A DNA stretch of 64,000 nt from Rhizorhabdus wittichii RW1 (GTDB lineage Bacteria; Pseudomonadota; Alphaproteobacteria; Sphingomonadales; Sphingomonadaceae), in the NCBI GenBank assembly GCA_000016765.1, contig CP000699.1:5025501-5089500 (forward strand), read 5' to 3'. Made by a program: the position numbers and the translations under genes. The stretch's first letter is position 1. Every line of letters begins with the position of its first letter. Below are positions 51,968-61,004 of this stretch, in pieces. The notes under the pieces are model-generated. The model was not told the origin of the DNA. It made no database searches and saw only the letters and a list, made by a program, of their open reading frames with translations.

Positions 51968-53887
51968 ATGACTTCGACGAAACAGGGAGTTCATGTGGGC
52001 AAGGGGGCGGGCTATCGCGCGGACATCGACGGCTTGCGGTCGGTCGCCGTCTTGCCCGTGCTGCTGTTTCACGCGGGGATTTCCGGTTTCTCCGGCGGCT
52101 ATGTCGGCGTCGACATATTCTTCGTCATCTCGGGTTTCCTGATCACGGGCATCATCGCGCGCGAGATCGATGGAGGCCGTTTTTCGATCGTCCATTTCTA
52201 CGAGCGGCGCGCGCGGCGGATATTGCCCGCGCTGACGGTCGTGATCGTCGCCATATTGGCGGCGGCGGCATGGCTCTATCTGCCCGGCGATTTCGAGTCC
52301 GTGCCGAAATCGGCGCTCGCCGCCCTGCTGTTCGTCTCGAACGTCGGCTTCTTCCTGGAGACCGGCTATTTCCAGGGCGGCGCCGAGACCAAGCCGCTGC
52401 TCCACACCTGGTCGCTCGCGATCGAGGAGCAATTCTATCTGACCTTTCCGCTGCTCCTGATCCTGCTGGGGCGCCACGCCATGCGATGGCGCACGGCCGT
52501 CATCGCGGGGATCGCGCTCTTGTCCTTCGCGCTGGCCGTCGCGACGCAGAACGATGGCGACGGCTTCGCCTTCTACCTCCTGCCGCCGCGGGCGTGGGAA
52601 CTGGCGGTCGGCGCGCTGCTCGCCCTGGGGGCGGTGCCGCCCGTGACGGCGCGGCCGCTGCGCGAGGCGCTGGCGATGGCGGGGTTGCTGGCCATCGGCG
52701 TGGCGGTTTTCACCTATGACAAGCACACCATCTTTCCCGGCATGACCGCCACCCTGCCGGTGCTCGGCGCGGCGGCGCTGATCCACTGCGCGCCGCGGAC
52801 CTTGATGGGCAGGCTGCTCTCGCTCAGGCCGCTCGTGGCCGTCGGGCTGATCTCCTATTCGCTCTACCTGTGGCATTGGCCGCTGATCGTCTTCACCGAA
52901 TATGCGACCGACCAGCGGCTCGCGGGCTGGCCGCGCGCGATCGTGGTCGCCGCCGCCTTCGCGCTGGCGTTGCTGTCGTGGCGATATGTGGAAAGGCCGT
53001 TCCGCGATGCGTCGCGGGTGCCGCGCGCCCGGCTGTTCCGGATGGCGGCGGGCGCGATGGCGGCGCTGTGCGCGGTGTCGCTCGCCATGATCGCGGCCGG
53101 GCCGTGGCCGGCGCGCTTCGATCCCCGCGTCATCGCCATGGCGGAGGCGAAGAACGACGTCAGCCCTTATCGCGGCCGCTGTCACGACAGCAGCTCGGCC
53201 GGGCTGCCGGCCTGCGTGCTCGGGGCCAAGGCGCCGCCCGGCGCGGTGGTGTGGGGCGACAGCCATGCGGTCGAACTCGCTTATGTCCTCTCGCGGATCG
53301 AGGCGGAGCAGGGGCGCTCGCTCGTCCAGCGCACCCAGTCGAGCTGTCCCCCCATCGCCGGCTATGATCCGCCCGGTGATCCTCGCTGCGGGAAGGCCAA
53401 CCGCGAGGCCATCGCGGCGATCCGGTCGGACCCGCGGTTGCGGACGGTCTATCTCGCGGCCTTCTGGGCCAGCCCGCTCAACGCCAGCGACGCGGTGCTC
53501 GCGGGGCTGGACCGTACGGTCGGGCTGCTGGCCGGGGAGGGGCGCCGGGTCGTCATCGTCGGCCCGGTCCCGCCCGCGCCCTTCGAGGTGCCGCGCCGGC
53601 TGGCGCATCTCGCCGCGTTCGGCCGGATGGACGAGGCCTTCAACCCGCTCGGCGCCGACACGAGGGCGGCGGCCGCCCGCATCGAGGCGATCGCCCGCCG
53701 CTGGCGGAGCGCCGGCGTGACCTATATCGATCCGGTCGCGGCCCTGTGCGACGGCGAGCGCTGCCTGCTCCTCCATGACGGACGGCCGCTCTATTTCGAC
53801 AGCCATCATCCGAGCCTCGCCGGAATTCGGTTCATCCTCGCCCGGCAGGGCGGAAATCCGTGGACCTCGCCGCCGGTCCGCCGCTAG
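51968..53887 (+). CDS. OafA/YrhL-type acyltransferase with SGNH domain
   Basis: 639 residues. An acyltransferase-3 domain with about 10 helices (1-365) opens with YRADIDGLRSVAVLPVLLFHAG and FFVISGFLITGII and contains PLLHTWSLAIEEQFYL. A periplasmic SGNH domain (about 400-639) has VVWGDSHAVELAYVL and the catalytic DSHHPS. Such enzymes O-acylate LPS O-antigen, exopolysaccharide or peptidoglycan. It is divergent from qNor and followed after nine bases by a TetR gene; no glycan cluster is present. Confidence 0.9.
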   Translation: MTSTKQGVHVGKGAGYRADIDGLRSVAVLPVLLFHAGISGFSGGYVGVDIFFVISGFLITGIIAREIDGGRFSIVHFYERRARRILPALTVVIVAILAAAAWLYLPGDFESVPKSALAALLFVSNVGFFLETGYFQGGAETKPLLHTWSLAIEEQFYLTFPLLLILLGRHAMRWRTAVIAGIALLSFALAVATQNDGDGFAFYLLPPRAWELAVGALLALGAVPPVTARPLREALAMAGLLAIGVAVFTYDKHTIFPGMTATLPVLGAAALIHCAPRTLMGRLLSLRPLVAVGLISYSLYLWHWPLIVFTEYATDQRLAGWPRAIVVAAAFALALLSWRYVERPFRDASRVPRARLFRMAAGAMAALCAVSLAMIAAGPWPARFDPRVIAMAEAKNDVSPYRGRCHDSSSAGLPACVLGAKAPPGAVVWGDSHAVELAYVLSRIEAEQGRSLVQRTQSSCPPIAGYDPPGDPRCGKANREAIAAIRSDPRLRTVYLAAFWASPLNASDAVLAGLDRTVGLLAGEGRRVVIVGPVPPAPFEVPRRLAHLAAFGRMDEAFNPLGADTRAAAARIEAIARRWRSAGVTYIDPVAALCDGERCLLLHDGRPLYFDSHHPSLAGIRFILARQGGNPWTSPPVRR

Positions 53888-53896
53888 GGTCGGGGC

Positions 53897-54547
53897 ATGA
53901 GGGACGCGACCACGACGACGACCGCGACCGCGACCGGCCGGCGCTACACGCAGGCGCGGGGCCGCGCGCGGCGGGAGGCGCTGATCCAGGCCGCCCGCGA
54001 TCTGCTGCAGGAGCGCGAGATCGACGACATCACCCTGCCGATGGTGTCGGAGGCGGCGAACATCCCGTCCAGCTCGACCTATCATTTCTTTCCCGACCTG
54101 CGGGAACTCTACAAGGAACTGGCGCGGACGATCTCCGACGAGATGGCGAGCGTCGAGCCCGCGATCGGCGCCGACGCGTCGTGGCAGGCGATCATCGGCA
54201 CCTTCCTCGCCGCCTCGGCCGACTATTTCAACGCCGACGCGGCGGCGCGGCAGCTCATCCTCGGGCCGCGGACGACGCCCGACATCCGCCAGGCCGGCTG
54301 CCATGACGATTATCGTTTCGGCGTGCAGCTCCACGCGGCGCTGGCCGCGCATTTCCACCTGCCCGAACTGGCCGAGCCGATCGCGATCTTCTTCCGCGCG
54401 ATCGTCATCGCCGACGCCTTCTTCGCGCTGTCGGTGCTCGAGGACGGGGTCATCACCCGCCACATGGTCGGCGAAGCGAGCCGCGCCGCCACCGCCTATC
54501 TGGGCAACTACCTGCCGCCGATCCTGCAGCGCAAGCGCAGCCACTGA
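53897..54547 (+). CDS. TetR family transcriptional regulator
   Basis: 216 residues. A Thr-rich N-terminal tail (TTTTTATATG) precedes the HTH: RREALIQAARDLLQEREIDD, then LPMVSEAANIPSSSTYHFF. The C-terminal ligand-binding half is all-helical and not recognised. It lies just downstream of the acyltransferase gene and convergent to the FAD oxidoreductase gene, whose divergent promoter carries duplicated operator-like motifs it could bind. Confidence 0.87.
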   Translation: MRDATTTTTATATGRRYTQARGRARREALIQAARDLLQEREIDDITLPMVSEAANIPSSSTYHFFPDLRELYKELARTISDEMASVEPAIGADASWQAIIGTFLAASADYFNADAAARQLILGPRTTPDIRQAGCHDDYRFGVQLHAALAAHFHLPELAEPIAIFFRAIVIADAFFALSVLEDGVITRHMVGEASRAATAYLGNYLPPILQRKRSH

Positions 54548-54562
54548 TCAGCCCGGACGAGA

Positions 54563-54636
54563 ACGGCCCGATCCCCCGCCAGGGAGTCGGGCCGTCGATC
54601 GGTGACAAGGACCGGGAAGGGGTTCACCGGTCCTTG
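54563..54636. terminator. Two terminator-like hairpins between convergent genes
   Basis: ACGGCCCGA/TCGGGCCGT (54563-54571 with 54587-54595) and CAAGGACCGG/CCGGTCCTTG (54606-54615 with 54627-54636). Neither has a long T run, but position and stem strength favour transcription termination from both sides. Confidence 0.6.
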
Positions 54637-54649
54637 TTCCCGAACCGGA

Positions 54650-56602
54650 TCACAGCATCGGCAGGACCTGTTTCGCTGCGCGCTCGCCCTCCAGCACCGC
54701 GGTCTCCCACATCTGCGCGCCCGCCAGTTCCGAATGACCGAAGGCGATGCGGTGCCACGGTTCGCGCAGCACGTCCTTCGCCGCCTTCTTGCCGTTGCGG
54801 CCGAAATGGAAGCCGGGCGGCGCGACCATATAGGCATGGCCCTGCCGGTTGGTGATGATCCCGGCGATGTCGCGCTCGGCGTCGAAGCCATAGGGCCCGA
54901 ACATCTTGGTGAACTGATCGCGCACCTGCGCCTCGATGTCGGCGTAGGACATCGAGAAGAGCATCATCCGCGCCTGGGTGCACTGGTCGGGCCATTCGAC
55001 GCCGGGGATCAGGAAGGGGATGTACTGCGTCAGCACCACTGGCTTGTCCGGATCGAGCGGCTGCGGCTCATGCCCGTCGATGACGAGGTTCCGGCGCAGG
55101 CTGGTCCACCAGCCTAGCCCCTCGAACCAGCGGATGCCGGCGACGCCGAGCTTGTCGAGGAACTTCCAGTTCCTGAGCGCGACGTTGATCACCAGCATCG
55201 GCGCATGGTGGAATTCCTGCATCGCCGTGCGATACTGGGCGTCGATGTCGTGGCAGATGCGGCGGTTCGCGTGCTGCTGTCCCGCGCAGATCACCGCCTT
55301 GCCGCGCGCGCTGACCAGCTTGCCGTCCTTGTCATAGGTGACGCGCACCGTCTTCGCCTTGGCGGGCTTGCCCTCATGGACGACCGAGAAGACCGTGCTC
55401 GACAGGCGCAGCCGCACCTTCTGGCCGGGCAGGTCGAGCTGGTCCCAGCGGACCTGGCTCTCCATCAGGCCGTGGAGGCTGTCGTCGCCGCTCAGCGCCT
55501 CGGGCTTGGCGAGCTTCAGGAAGCGTTTCGCGGCGATCGTGTTGCCGCCGGGGAAGGTCGCCAGGTAGATGGTGTCGGTCGGATCGGCGCCGCCATGCTG
55601 GTAGCGATAATAGCCGATCACCCCCGGCATCAGGTAATTATAGGCCGAATAGGCGGAGATGACGTCGCCGCCCTGGCCGCAGCCCATGCTGGCCATCACC
55701 GGGCTCAGCACGTCGAGCACGCCGTCGATGCAGTCGGCCGGCACCTCGGCGACGTTGAGCAGGAATTCCTTGTAGGTCATCGTGTCGAGCCACTGCGCCC
55801 AGTCGTCGCGGACCGGCGGGGTGCGGTAGAGTTCGAGGTCGACCAGCGCCTTCTTGACCTTCTCGGGGATCGGCGCGTCGCGGAAGCCGTTGCGCCAGGG
55901 ATTCTTCACCATCCCCTTGCCTTCATAATAGAAGGCGGTGTCGGCCATCTCCCAGGAGATGTGCATCGGCCCCCAGGCGTCGCGCGGCACCAGGATCGGC
56001 TGCGACAGGTTCTTCGGCTCCTGGTAGACGAACTCCTCGGGATAGCCGAGCTCCTTGAGGAACGGGCTGCCGAAGCCGAATTTCTCGGCCGGCGCGAAGG
56101 GGACGACGATGCCGGTCGATCCTTGCGGCGCGGTCAGGCGATAGCCGTCGACGTCGAACTCGTTCTGCTTGGCCTCGCCGCCGAAGATGGCGTGCTGGTC
56201 GAGGATCAGGATCTTGGCGGACGGGTTGTCCCGCGCGGCGACGAAGGCGGAGGTGAGGCCGGAGATGCCGGCGCCGACGATGATCAGGTCGTAGAGGTCG
56301 TCGACCAGCGGGGCGTTGGCGATCCGCTTGTCGAGGTCGCCGTTGCGGATATGGCCGTGGGCGGCGTTGACGACGACATGGGTGTTGCCGTTCTTGTCGG
56401 CATAGTCGCCGACGCCGCCGGGGCCGGTCCAGTCGGGGCCCAGCCCGGTGAGCGGGCTCGGCACGGTCTGCGCCTGCGCGCTCGTCGTCATCGCCGGCGC
56501 GCCCATCGTCAGCAGCGCCGCGCCCGACCCGATCATGGTGCCGCCGACGAAGTCCCGCCGCGTCACCGACGGCCTGGTCTTTTCTTCCCCTTGTCCGTTC
56601 AT
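54650..56602 (-). CDS. Tat-exported FAD-dependent oxidoreductase (spermidine dehydrogenase-like)
   Basis: 650 residues. The Tat signal is TRRDFVGGTMIGSGAAL with the Arg pair at 15-16. The FAD Rossmann motif IIVGAGISGLTSAFVAAR begins near 105, followed by NPSAKILILDQHAIFGGEA. A GPMHISWEMADTAFYY region and the C-terminal FGHSELAGAQMWETAVLEGE fit the NAD(P)-binding Rossmann amine oxidase group that includes spermidine dehydrogenase. Substrate unknown: an amine or alcohol in the periplasm. It is divergent from a TonB receptor with a 328-base promoter region between them. Confidence 0.83.
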   Translation of the reverse strand: MNGQGEEKTRPSVTRRDFVGGTMIGSGAALLTMGAPAMTTSAQAQTVPSPLTGLGPDWTGPGGVGDYADKNGNTHVVVNAAHGHIRNGDLDKRIANAPLVDDLYDLIIVGAGISGLTSAFVAARDNPSAKILILDQHAIFGGEAKQNEFDVDGYRLTAPQGSTGIVVPFAPAEKFGFGSPFLKELGYPEEFVYQEPKNLSQPILVPRDAWGPMHISWEMADTAFYYEGKGMVKNPWRNGFRDAPIPEKVKKALVDLELYRTPPVRDDWAQWLDTMTYKEFLLNVAEVPADCIDGVLDVLSPVMASMGCGQGGDVISAYSAYNYLMPGVIGYYRYQHGGADPTDTIYLATFPGGNTIAAKRFLKLAKPEALSGDDSLHGLMESQVRWDQLDLPGQKVRLRLSSTVFSVVHEGKPAKAKTVRVTYDKDGKLVSARGKAVICAGQQHANRRICHDIDAQYRTAMQEFHHAPMLVINVALRNWKFLDKLGVAGIRWFEGLGWWTSLRRNLVIDGHEPQPLDPDKPVVLTQYIPFLIPGVEWPDQCTQARMMLFSMSYADIEAQVRDQFTKMFGPYGFDAERDIAGIITNRQGHAYMVAPPGFHFGRNGKKAAKDVLREPWHRIAFGHSELAGAQMWETAVLEGERAAKQVLPML

Positions 56603-56930
56603 CGTTGATCGTCCCTCCCGTCCGGCCGTTCGCCGGTCACTGTCTCCATAGTGCCAAAGCTCGATGTCGCTGGCAATCGAGATTCTCGATTCAAATTGAC
56701 TTTCTTGTCGCCAGGGAATTTTTCCTTCCGCGGCCGGCCGCGGAAACGGGATTTGCGGCGGATATGGTATAAAAATCCAGATTTATCATGGTGTTCATCT
56801 GGTATTCCAGAAGCTGACCCAGCCCGATTGACATCGGCCGGATAGCGCGAGATACTCGATTCTATTCCAAAACTAGCTCGAATGAAATCGAGTCGCGGCA
56901 GGGACGGTCAGCGAAAAGGGGAACGGGAAT
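56603..56930. promoter_or_regulatory. AT-richer divergent promoter region with duplicated operator-like motif
   Basis: No gene is seen. GAGATTCTCGATTC (56679-56692) and GAGATACTCGATTC (56849-56862) are near-identical direct repeats 170 bases apart. The first lies in the palindrome AATCGAGATTCTCGATT (56675-56691). An inverted AATCGAGT follows at 56886-56893. A candidate -35 TTGACT lies near 56697. The region plausibly holds both promoters and one shared repressor's sites. Confidence 0.55.
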
Positions 56931-59132
56931 ATGGCGAGTCGACTTTCAAAACTGATGGCTTCCGCCGCGATCGTCATGGGTTCCGCCGGCGGCGCGATGG
57001 CGCAGGTCTCCACCACCGAAGCCGGTTTCGAGCCGGGCGAGATCGTCGTCACCGCGCAGAAGCGGACGCAGAGCGCGCAGGCGATCGGCGTCGCCGTCTC
57101 GGCGCTGGGGGCGGACAATCTGGCCGCGCTGGGGCGGCAGGACATATCGGCGCTGGCGGCGCAGGTGCCCGGCCTGCAGGTCAACCAGTACAGCCCGACG
57201 GTGACCGTCTTCAACATCCGCGGCGTGTCGCAGAACGACTTCGCGGACAGCCAGGAGGCGCCGATCGCCTTCTACAATGACGAGGTCTATATCAGCGCGC
57301 TCGGCGCGATCGCCGGCATGACCTACGACCTCGAACGGGTCGAGGTGCTGCGCGGGCCGCAGGGCACGCTGTTCGGCCGCAACGCCACCGGCGGCCTGAT
57401 CCAGATCGTGTCGGCCAAGCCGACCGACCATCTCGACGGCTTCGTCACCGCCACGGTCGGCAGCTATGGCCAGGTCGCGACCGAAGGCGCGGTCGGCGGC
57501 CCGCTGAGCGACCGGCTGCGCGCGCGCCTGTCCTTCACCACCAACCATGGCGGCGGCTATTTCAAGAACCGGATCGGCCGGGACCTGGGCGCCGCGAAAT
57601 TCTATGCCGGTCGCATCCAGCTTGCCGGGGATGTCGGCGAGGGCGGCAAGTTCAACATCAAGGTGCAGGCCCTGCGCAACGACCGCGATCGTCAGGCGGG
57701 CATATATTCCCATCGCTCCGCCTTCCCGAACGCGCTGGGCCTGGGCGTCTATTTCGACCCGTCCGAAAACGCCTGGGGCAATTGCAACGGCTGCGATGCC
57801 CTGGGCTATGCGGAGCCCGATCGCGATCCCTTCACCGGAGCGCTCAACGGGCCGAACTATTTCAGCCGCACCTTCTGGGCCGTCACCGCGCGCTACGAAC
57901 AGGATCTGGGCGGCGCGACGCTGACCTCGATCACCGACTATCAGGACCTGCGCAAGCGCTATGGCGAGGACAGCGACATGTCCCCCGCCACCAACTTCGT
58001 CTACACGACGGCGCAGGACCTCTATCAGCTTTCCCAGGAATTGCGGCTGTCGGGGGAGGGCGACCGGCTCACCTGGCTTGCCGGCCTCTACGGCATCAAG
58101 ATCCACACGAAGAACGGCTATGTCACCGACACGACCGGCGCCTTCGGCCTGCTCGAGCGATATGACAGCGTCCTGAACACCGAGTCCGTCGCCGCCTTCG
58201 GCCAGCTCGAATATAAGCTGGACGACCGGTTCACCCTGATCGGCGGCCTGCGCTATTCGCGCGACTGGAAACGGTTCGATTATGTGCATTCCGAGAATGG
58301 CGTGCAGGACTTCGCGTTCGACAGAAGGCTGTTTCCCGATCTCGCGAAGCGGCGCTTCAGTGATTATTCGGGCAAGATCGAGCTCGATTTCAAGCCGAGC
58401 CGGAACGCCTTCCTTTATGCCAGCGTCAATCGCGGCACCAAGAGCGGCGGCTTCGGCACCCAGGCCTTCGGACCCTTCGATCCGGCGACGATCGCCTTCG
58501 ATGGAGAGGTTTTGACCAATGTCGAAGGCGGCGTGAAGCTCACGCTGTTGAACCGGACGACGAACTTCAACGTCGCCGGCTTCCACTACAAATATAGCGG
58601 CTACCAATCGTTCGAACTGGTCGGCGTCACCCAGATCATCCGCAACAAGCCCGCTCGCATAAAGGGGCTCGAATTCGAGTTCACGACCCGTCCGGTTGCC
58701 GGCCTCTATCTCCAGGCGTTCCTGACCCTGCTCGACGGCGAGGTCCGCAATGTCACGGTTCCCTCGGGCGATGTCCTCGATCGGGACATGCCGCAGGCGC
58801 CCTCGCTCAGCGCGGGCGGCCTGATCCGCTACGAATTCGCGGCGGGGCCGGGGCGGCTGGCGCTCCAGACCAACTGGAAGCATGACAGCCGGCAATATTT
58901 CTCGACCTTCAACGCCCCGGTCGATCGCGAGCCGGCCCGCTGGGTCGGCGATGCGCGCGTCTCCTATGCCTTCGACGACCTGCCGATCGAGGCCGCCTTC
59001 TTCGTCAACAACCTGACCGACCGGAAATACCGGCTCTACACGCTCGATCTGTCGGGGCCCTTCGGCTTCACCCAGCAGAACTACGCCCGCCCGCGCTGGT
59101 TTGGCGGCAGCCTCACCTACCGCATCCAATGA
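56931..59132 (+). CDS. TonB-dependent receptor (oxygenase-locus)
   Basis: 733 residues. The signal peptide ends at GGAMAQ; EPGEIVVTAQKRTQSAQAIG is the TonB-box region, the plug carries FNIRGVSQNDFADSQEAPI and VEVLRGPQGTLFGRNATGG, and the barrel ends RPRWFGGSLTYRIQ. This class in sphingomonads imports plant- or xenobiotic-derived molecules rather than siderophores. Its start is preceded by a GGGAA-rich stretch and the upstream region carries the duplicated motif. A short secreted protein gene follows. Confidence 0.92.
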   Translation: MASRLSKLMASAAIVMGSAGGAMAQVSTTEAGFEPGEIVVTAQKRTQSAQAIGVAVSALGADNLAALGRQDISALAAQVPGLQVNQYSPTVTVFNIRGVSQNDFADSQEAPIAFYNDEVYISALGAIAGMTYDLERVEVLRGPQGTLFGRNATGGLIQIVSAKPTDHLDGFVTATVGSYGQVATEGAVGGPLSDRLRARLSFTTNHGGGYFKNRIGRDLGAAKFYAGRIQLAGDVGEGGKFNIKVQALRNDRDRQAGIYSHRSAFPNALGLGVYFDPSENAWGNCNGCDALGYAEPDRDPFTGALNGPNYFSRTFWAVTARYEQDLGGATLTSITDYQDLRKRYGEDSDMSPATNFVYTTAQDLYQLSQELRLSGEGDRLTWLAGLYGIKIHTKNGYVTDTTGAFGLLERYDSVLNTESVAAFGQLEYKLDDRFTLIGGLRYSRDWKRFDYVHSENGVQDFAFDRRLFPDLAKRRFSDYSGKIELDFKPSRNAFLYASVNRGTKSGGFGTQAFGPFDPATIAFDGEVLTNVEGGVKLTLLNRTTNFNVAGFHYKYSGYQSFELVGVTQIIRNKPARIKGLEFEFTTRPVAGLYLQAFLTLLDGEVRNVTVPSGDVLDRDMPQAPSLSAGGLIRYEFAAGPGRLALQTNWKHDSRQYFSTFNAPVDREPARWVGDARVSYAFDDLPIEAAFFVNNLTDRKYRLYTLDLSGPFGFTQQNYARPRWFGGSLTYRIQ

Positions 59133-59158
59133 TCCCCCTGAAAGGAAAGAGGAAAAGA

Positions 59159-59668
59159 ATGTCCAAGTCCATTGCTATGCTGGCGTCCGTCCTGCTGGGC
59201 CTGTCGGCCATGGCGGCGCCCGCGGCCGCGGCCGCTCCGGCTCCGGCGATCGGCGATCTGCCCAAGGCCGATGCCGCCGACGTCACCGAGTTCCGCCGCC
59301 AGGTCGACGCGCTCTACCGGATGAAGGAGGCGGCCTTCGCCAGGGACGATGCCGACACGATCGTCGACCGCTTCTACACGCGCGATTCGATCACCTTCGG
59401 TCCCGACGGCAAGCCGGTGATCGGCCGGGACGCCTTCCGGAAGGAATATCAGGGCATCGTCAGGATCGCCAATGTGAAGGTCGAGCCCATCGCCACCCAT
59501 GTCGGCAAGGACGCCGCCTGGGAATGGGCCAATTTCCGGGCCTTCCCGAAGGACAAGACGCAGAAGCCCTTCACCTTCATCATGCTGTTCGTCTTCGCGA
59601 AGAAGGACGGCCAGTGGGTGTCCGGCGGCGATGCCTATACCGTCGGGGAGTTTCCCGGAAGCCATTGA
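59159..59668 (+). CDS. Secreted SnoaL/DUF4440-like protein
   Basis: 169 residues. A signal peptide (SIAMLASVLLGLSAMAAPAAAAA) precedes a cystatin-like NTF2 fold: RRQVDALYRMKEAAFARDDA, IVDRFYTRDSITFGPDGKPV, and FTFIMLFVFAKKDGQWV. The fold serves as a small binding pocket, isomerase or subunit. GAGG lies seven bases before ATG 59159. An ATG at 59129 overlaps the receptor stop but adds a basic leader, so it is disfavoured. It probably binds or modifies the imported substrate in the periplasm. Confidence 0.8.
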   Translation: MSKSIAMLASVLLGLSAMAAPAAAAAPAPAIGDLPKADAADVTEFRRQVDALYRMKEAAFARDDADTIVDRFYTRDSITFGPDGKPVIGRDAFRKEYQGIVRIANVKVEPIATHVGKDAAWEWANFRAFPKDKTQKPFTFIMLFVFAKKDGQWVSGGDAYTVGEFPGSH

Positions 59669-59703
59669 GGCCGTTGCTCGCCGGAGGGAGCCGACGGCTC
59701 TCC

Positions 59704-59721
59704 CCGGCGGCTTTCCGCCGG
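59704..59721. other. Short hairpin in intergenic region
   Basis: CCGGCGG-CTTT-CCGCCGG. It lies 36 bases after the SnoaL-like gene and before the MFS gene, without a T run. It may be an mRNA stabiliser or weak attenuator. Confidence 0.35.
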
Positions 59722-59780
59722 TCCGAAGCCGGGCCGGGCGGGAAGCCCGCGCAATGGAGCCGCGGCCGGGGGAGGGGGCG

Positions 59781-60917
59781 ATGGACAAGGGCATGATCCG
59801 GCGGATTTTTCCGATCGTCGCCGGAACCTATATCGCGATGATCCCCATGGAGGTCGCGCCCTTCGTGATCGGCGCGGCCGTCGAGCGCGGCCTCTCGGCC
59901 GGGCAGGCGGGATGGGTGGGCACGGCCACCATCGCCTTCGTCGCGATCGCGTCGATATGCGCTCCACCCCTGATCGCGCGCCTGCGCTTCCGCCAGGCCA
60001 TGATCGGCTTCGCCTGTATCGAGGCCGCCGGCTATTGCGGCTTCGCGGCGGCACAGGGCTTCGCCCTGCTGCTGGCGATGGGCAGTCTTGCCGGCTGCGG
60101 GGCCGGCGGGTTGCTCGCCGGCATGGCGATCCGCATCGCGCGCACCGACGATCCGGACAGGACCTATGGCTATGTCTACGCGGCCACCGGCCTGGGGTTC
60201 GCGCTCCTGCTGTTCCTGTTCCCGATCATCGGCGCGAAGTTCGGGACGGCGGCGATGTTCCTGTTCGCCGGCTTCATCGCGCTGGCGCTGAGCTGTCTTC
60301 TCCGATCCCTGCCGGCGGGCTTCCTGCATGAGGAGGTCGAGGCGGGCCCTGCGCAGCCGGTCGACCGGTGGGGCGTGGCCCTGCTGGTCGCCGCGATGAT
60401 CGTCGCTATGCCCGTCTATGGCGGAACCTATGGCTTTTCCGAAAGGAAGGCCGTGGAAATCGGCCTGTCCTCGCGCGATGCCGGGCTCGCGCTTTCCTGC
60501 GCCATGCTAATGTCGATCATCGGCTCCTCGATCGTCGCCCTGGTCGGCACGCAAAGGGGACGGCTGCTTCCCATGGCCACCGTCCTCCTGCTCGCCAGCC
60601 TCGCCTATCTCACCGTGCTCGGGGCCCGGTCGGCGCCCGTCTATGTCGCGGGCACCTTGATCTTCGGGCTGATGCAGCTGGCCCTGACCTCCTATTTCTT
60701 CGGATTGGCCTCGGCCCTGGACAGGAACGGGGGCGTCGCCGCGCGACTGCAGGGCTTCTCGCTCATTCCCTATGGGCTCGGCACCGGGCTGTTCGGCAGC
60801 CTGGCCGACGGCGGCAGCCTGGCGCGCCTCGCCGTGCCGGCCGCCGCCGCCAATCTCGTCGCCCTGGCCATCGTCCTGCCGGTCCTCGTCAGGCAGGACC
60901 GTGGCCGCCGCGCCTGA
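59781..60917 (+). CDS. MFS transporter
   Basis: 378 residues, about 11-12 membrane segments in two halves joined by a loop near 185-200. It opens MIRRIFPIVAGTYIAMIPM; the inter-helix loop ARLRFRQAMIGFACIEAAG sits where MFS motif A occurs. It is short for the superfamily and the subfamily is not recognised. A GGGGAGG ribosome site precedes the ATG. It lies in the receptor/oxygenase cluster and is likely to move the imported compound across the inner membrane. Confidence 0.82.
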   Translation: MDKGMIRRIFPIVAGTYIAMIPMEVAPFVIGAAVERGLSAGQAGWVGTATIAFVAIASICAPPLIARLRFRQAMIGFACIEAAGYCGFAAAQGFALLLAMGSLAGCGAGGLLAGMAIRIARTDDPDRTYGYVYAATGLGFALLLFLFPIIGAKFGTAAMFLFAGFIALALSCLLRSLPAGFLHEEVEAGPAQPVDRWGVALLVAAMIVAMPVYGGTYGFSERKAVEIGLSSRDAGLALSCAMLMSIIGSSIVALVGTQRGRLLPMATVLLLASLAYLTVLGARSAPVYVAGTLIFGLMQLALTSYFFGLASALDRNGGVAARLQGFSLIPYGLGTGLFGSLADGGSLARLAVPAAAANLVALAIVLPVLVRQDRGRRA

Positions 60918-60963
60918 CGGCCGGCGCGGAAATGCTCTTGCCAAATAGCGGCGGTGGCTATAG

Positions 60964-60991
60964 CCGTTATCGGTATATATACCGATAACGG
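60964..60991. promoter_or_regulatory. Perfect 28-bp palindromic operator candidate
   Basis: The half CCGTTATCGGTATA is followed directly by its exact complement in reverse, with no spacer. It ends 13 bases before the Rieske oxygenase ATG, so a bound protein would block polymerase or the ribosome site. Size and symmetry fit a TetR-family site; the TetR gene at 62750 in the same cluster is the obvious candidate. Confidence 0.75.
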
Positions 60992-61004
60992 AAGAGGGCT
61001 TCGA

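Noticed and set aside
51941-54544. An 867-residue open frame on the minus strand
   Set aside because: Antisense to the acyltransferase and TetR genes; low complexity with no recognisable domain.
54650-56602. Assignment as a specific spermidine dehydrogenase
   Set aside because: Tat signal and FAD motif fit the group, but nothing in the sequence fixes the substrate and no polyamine genes are adjacent.
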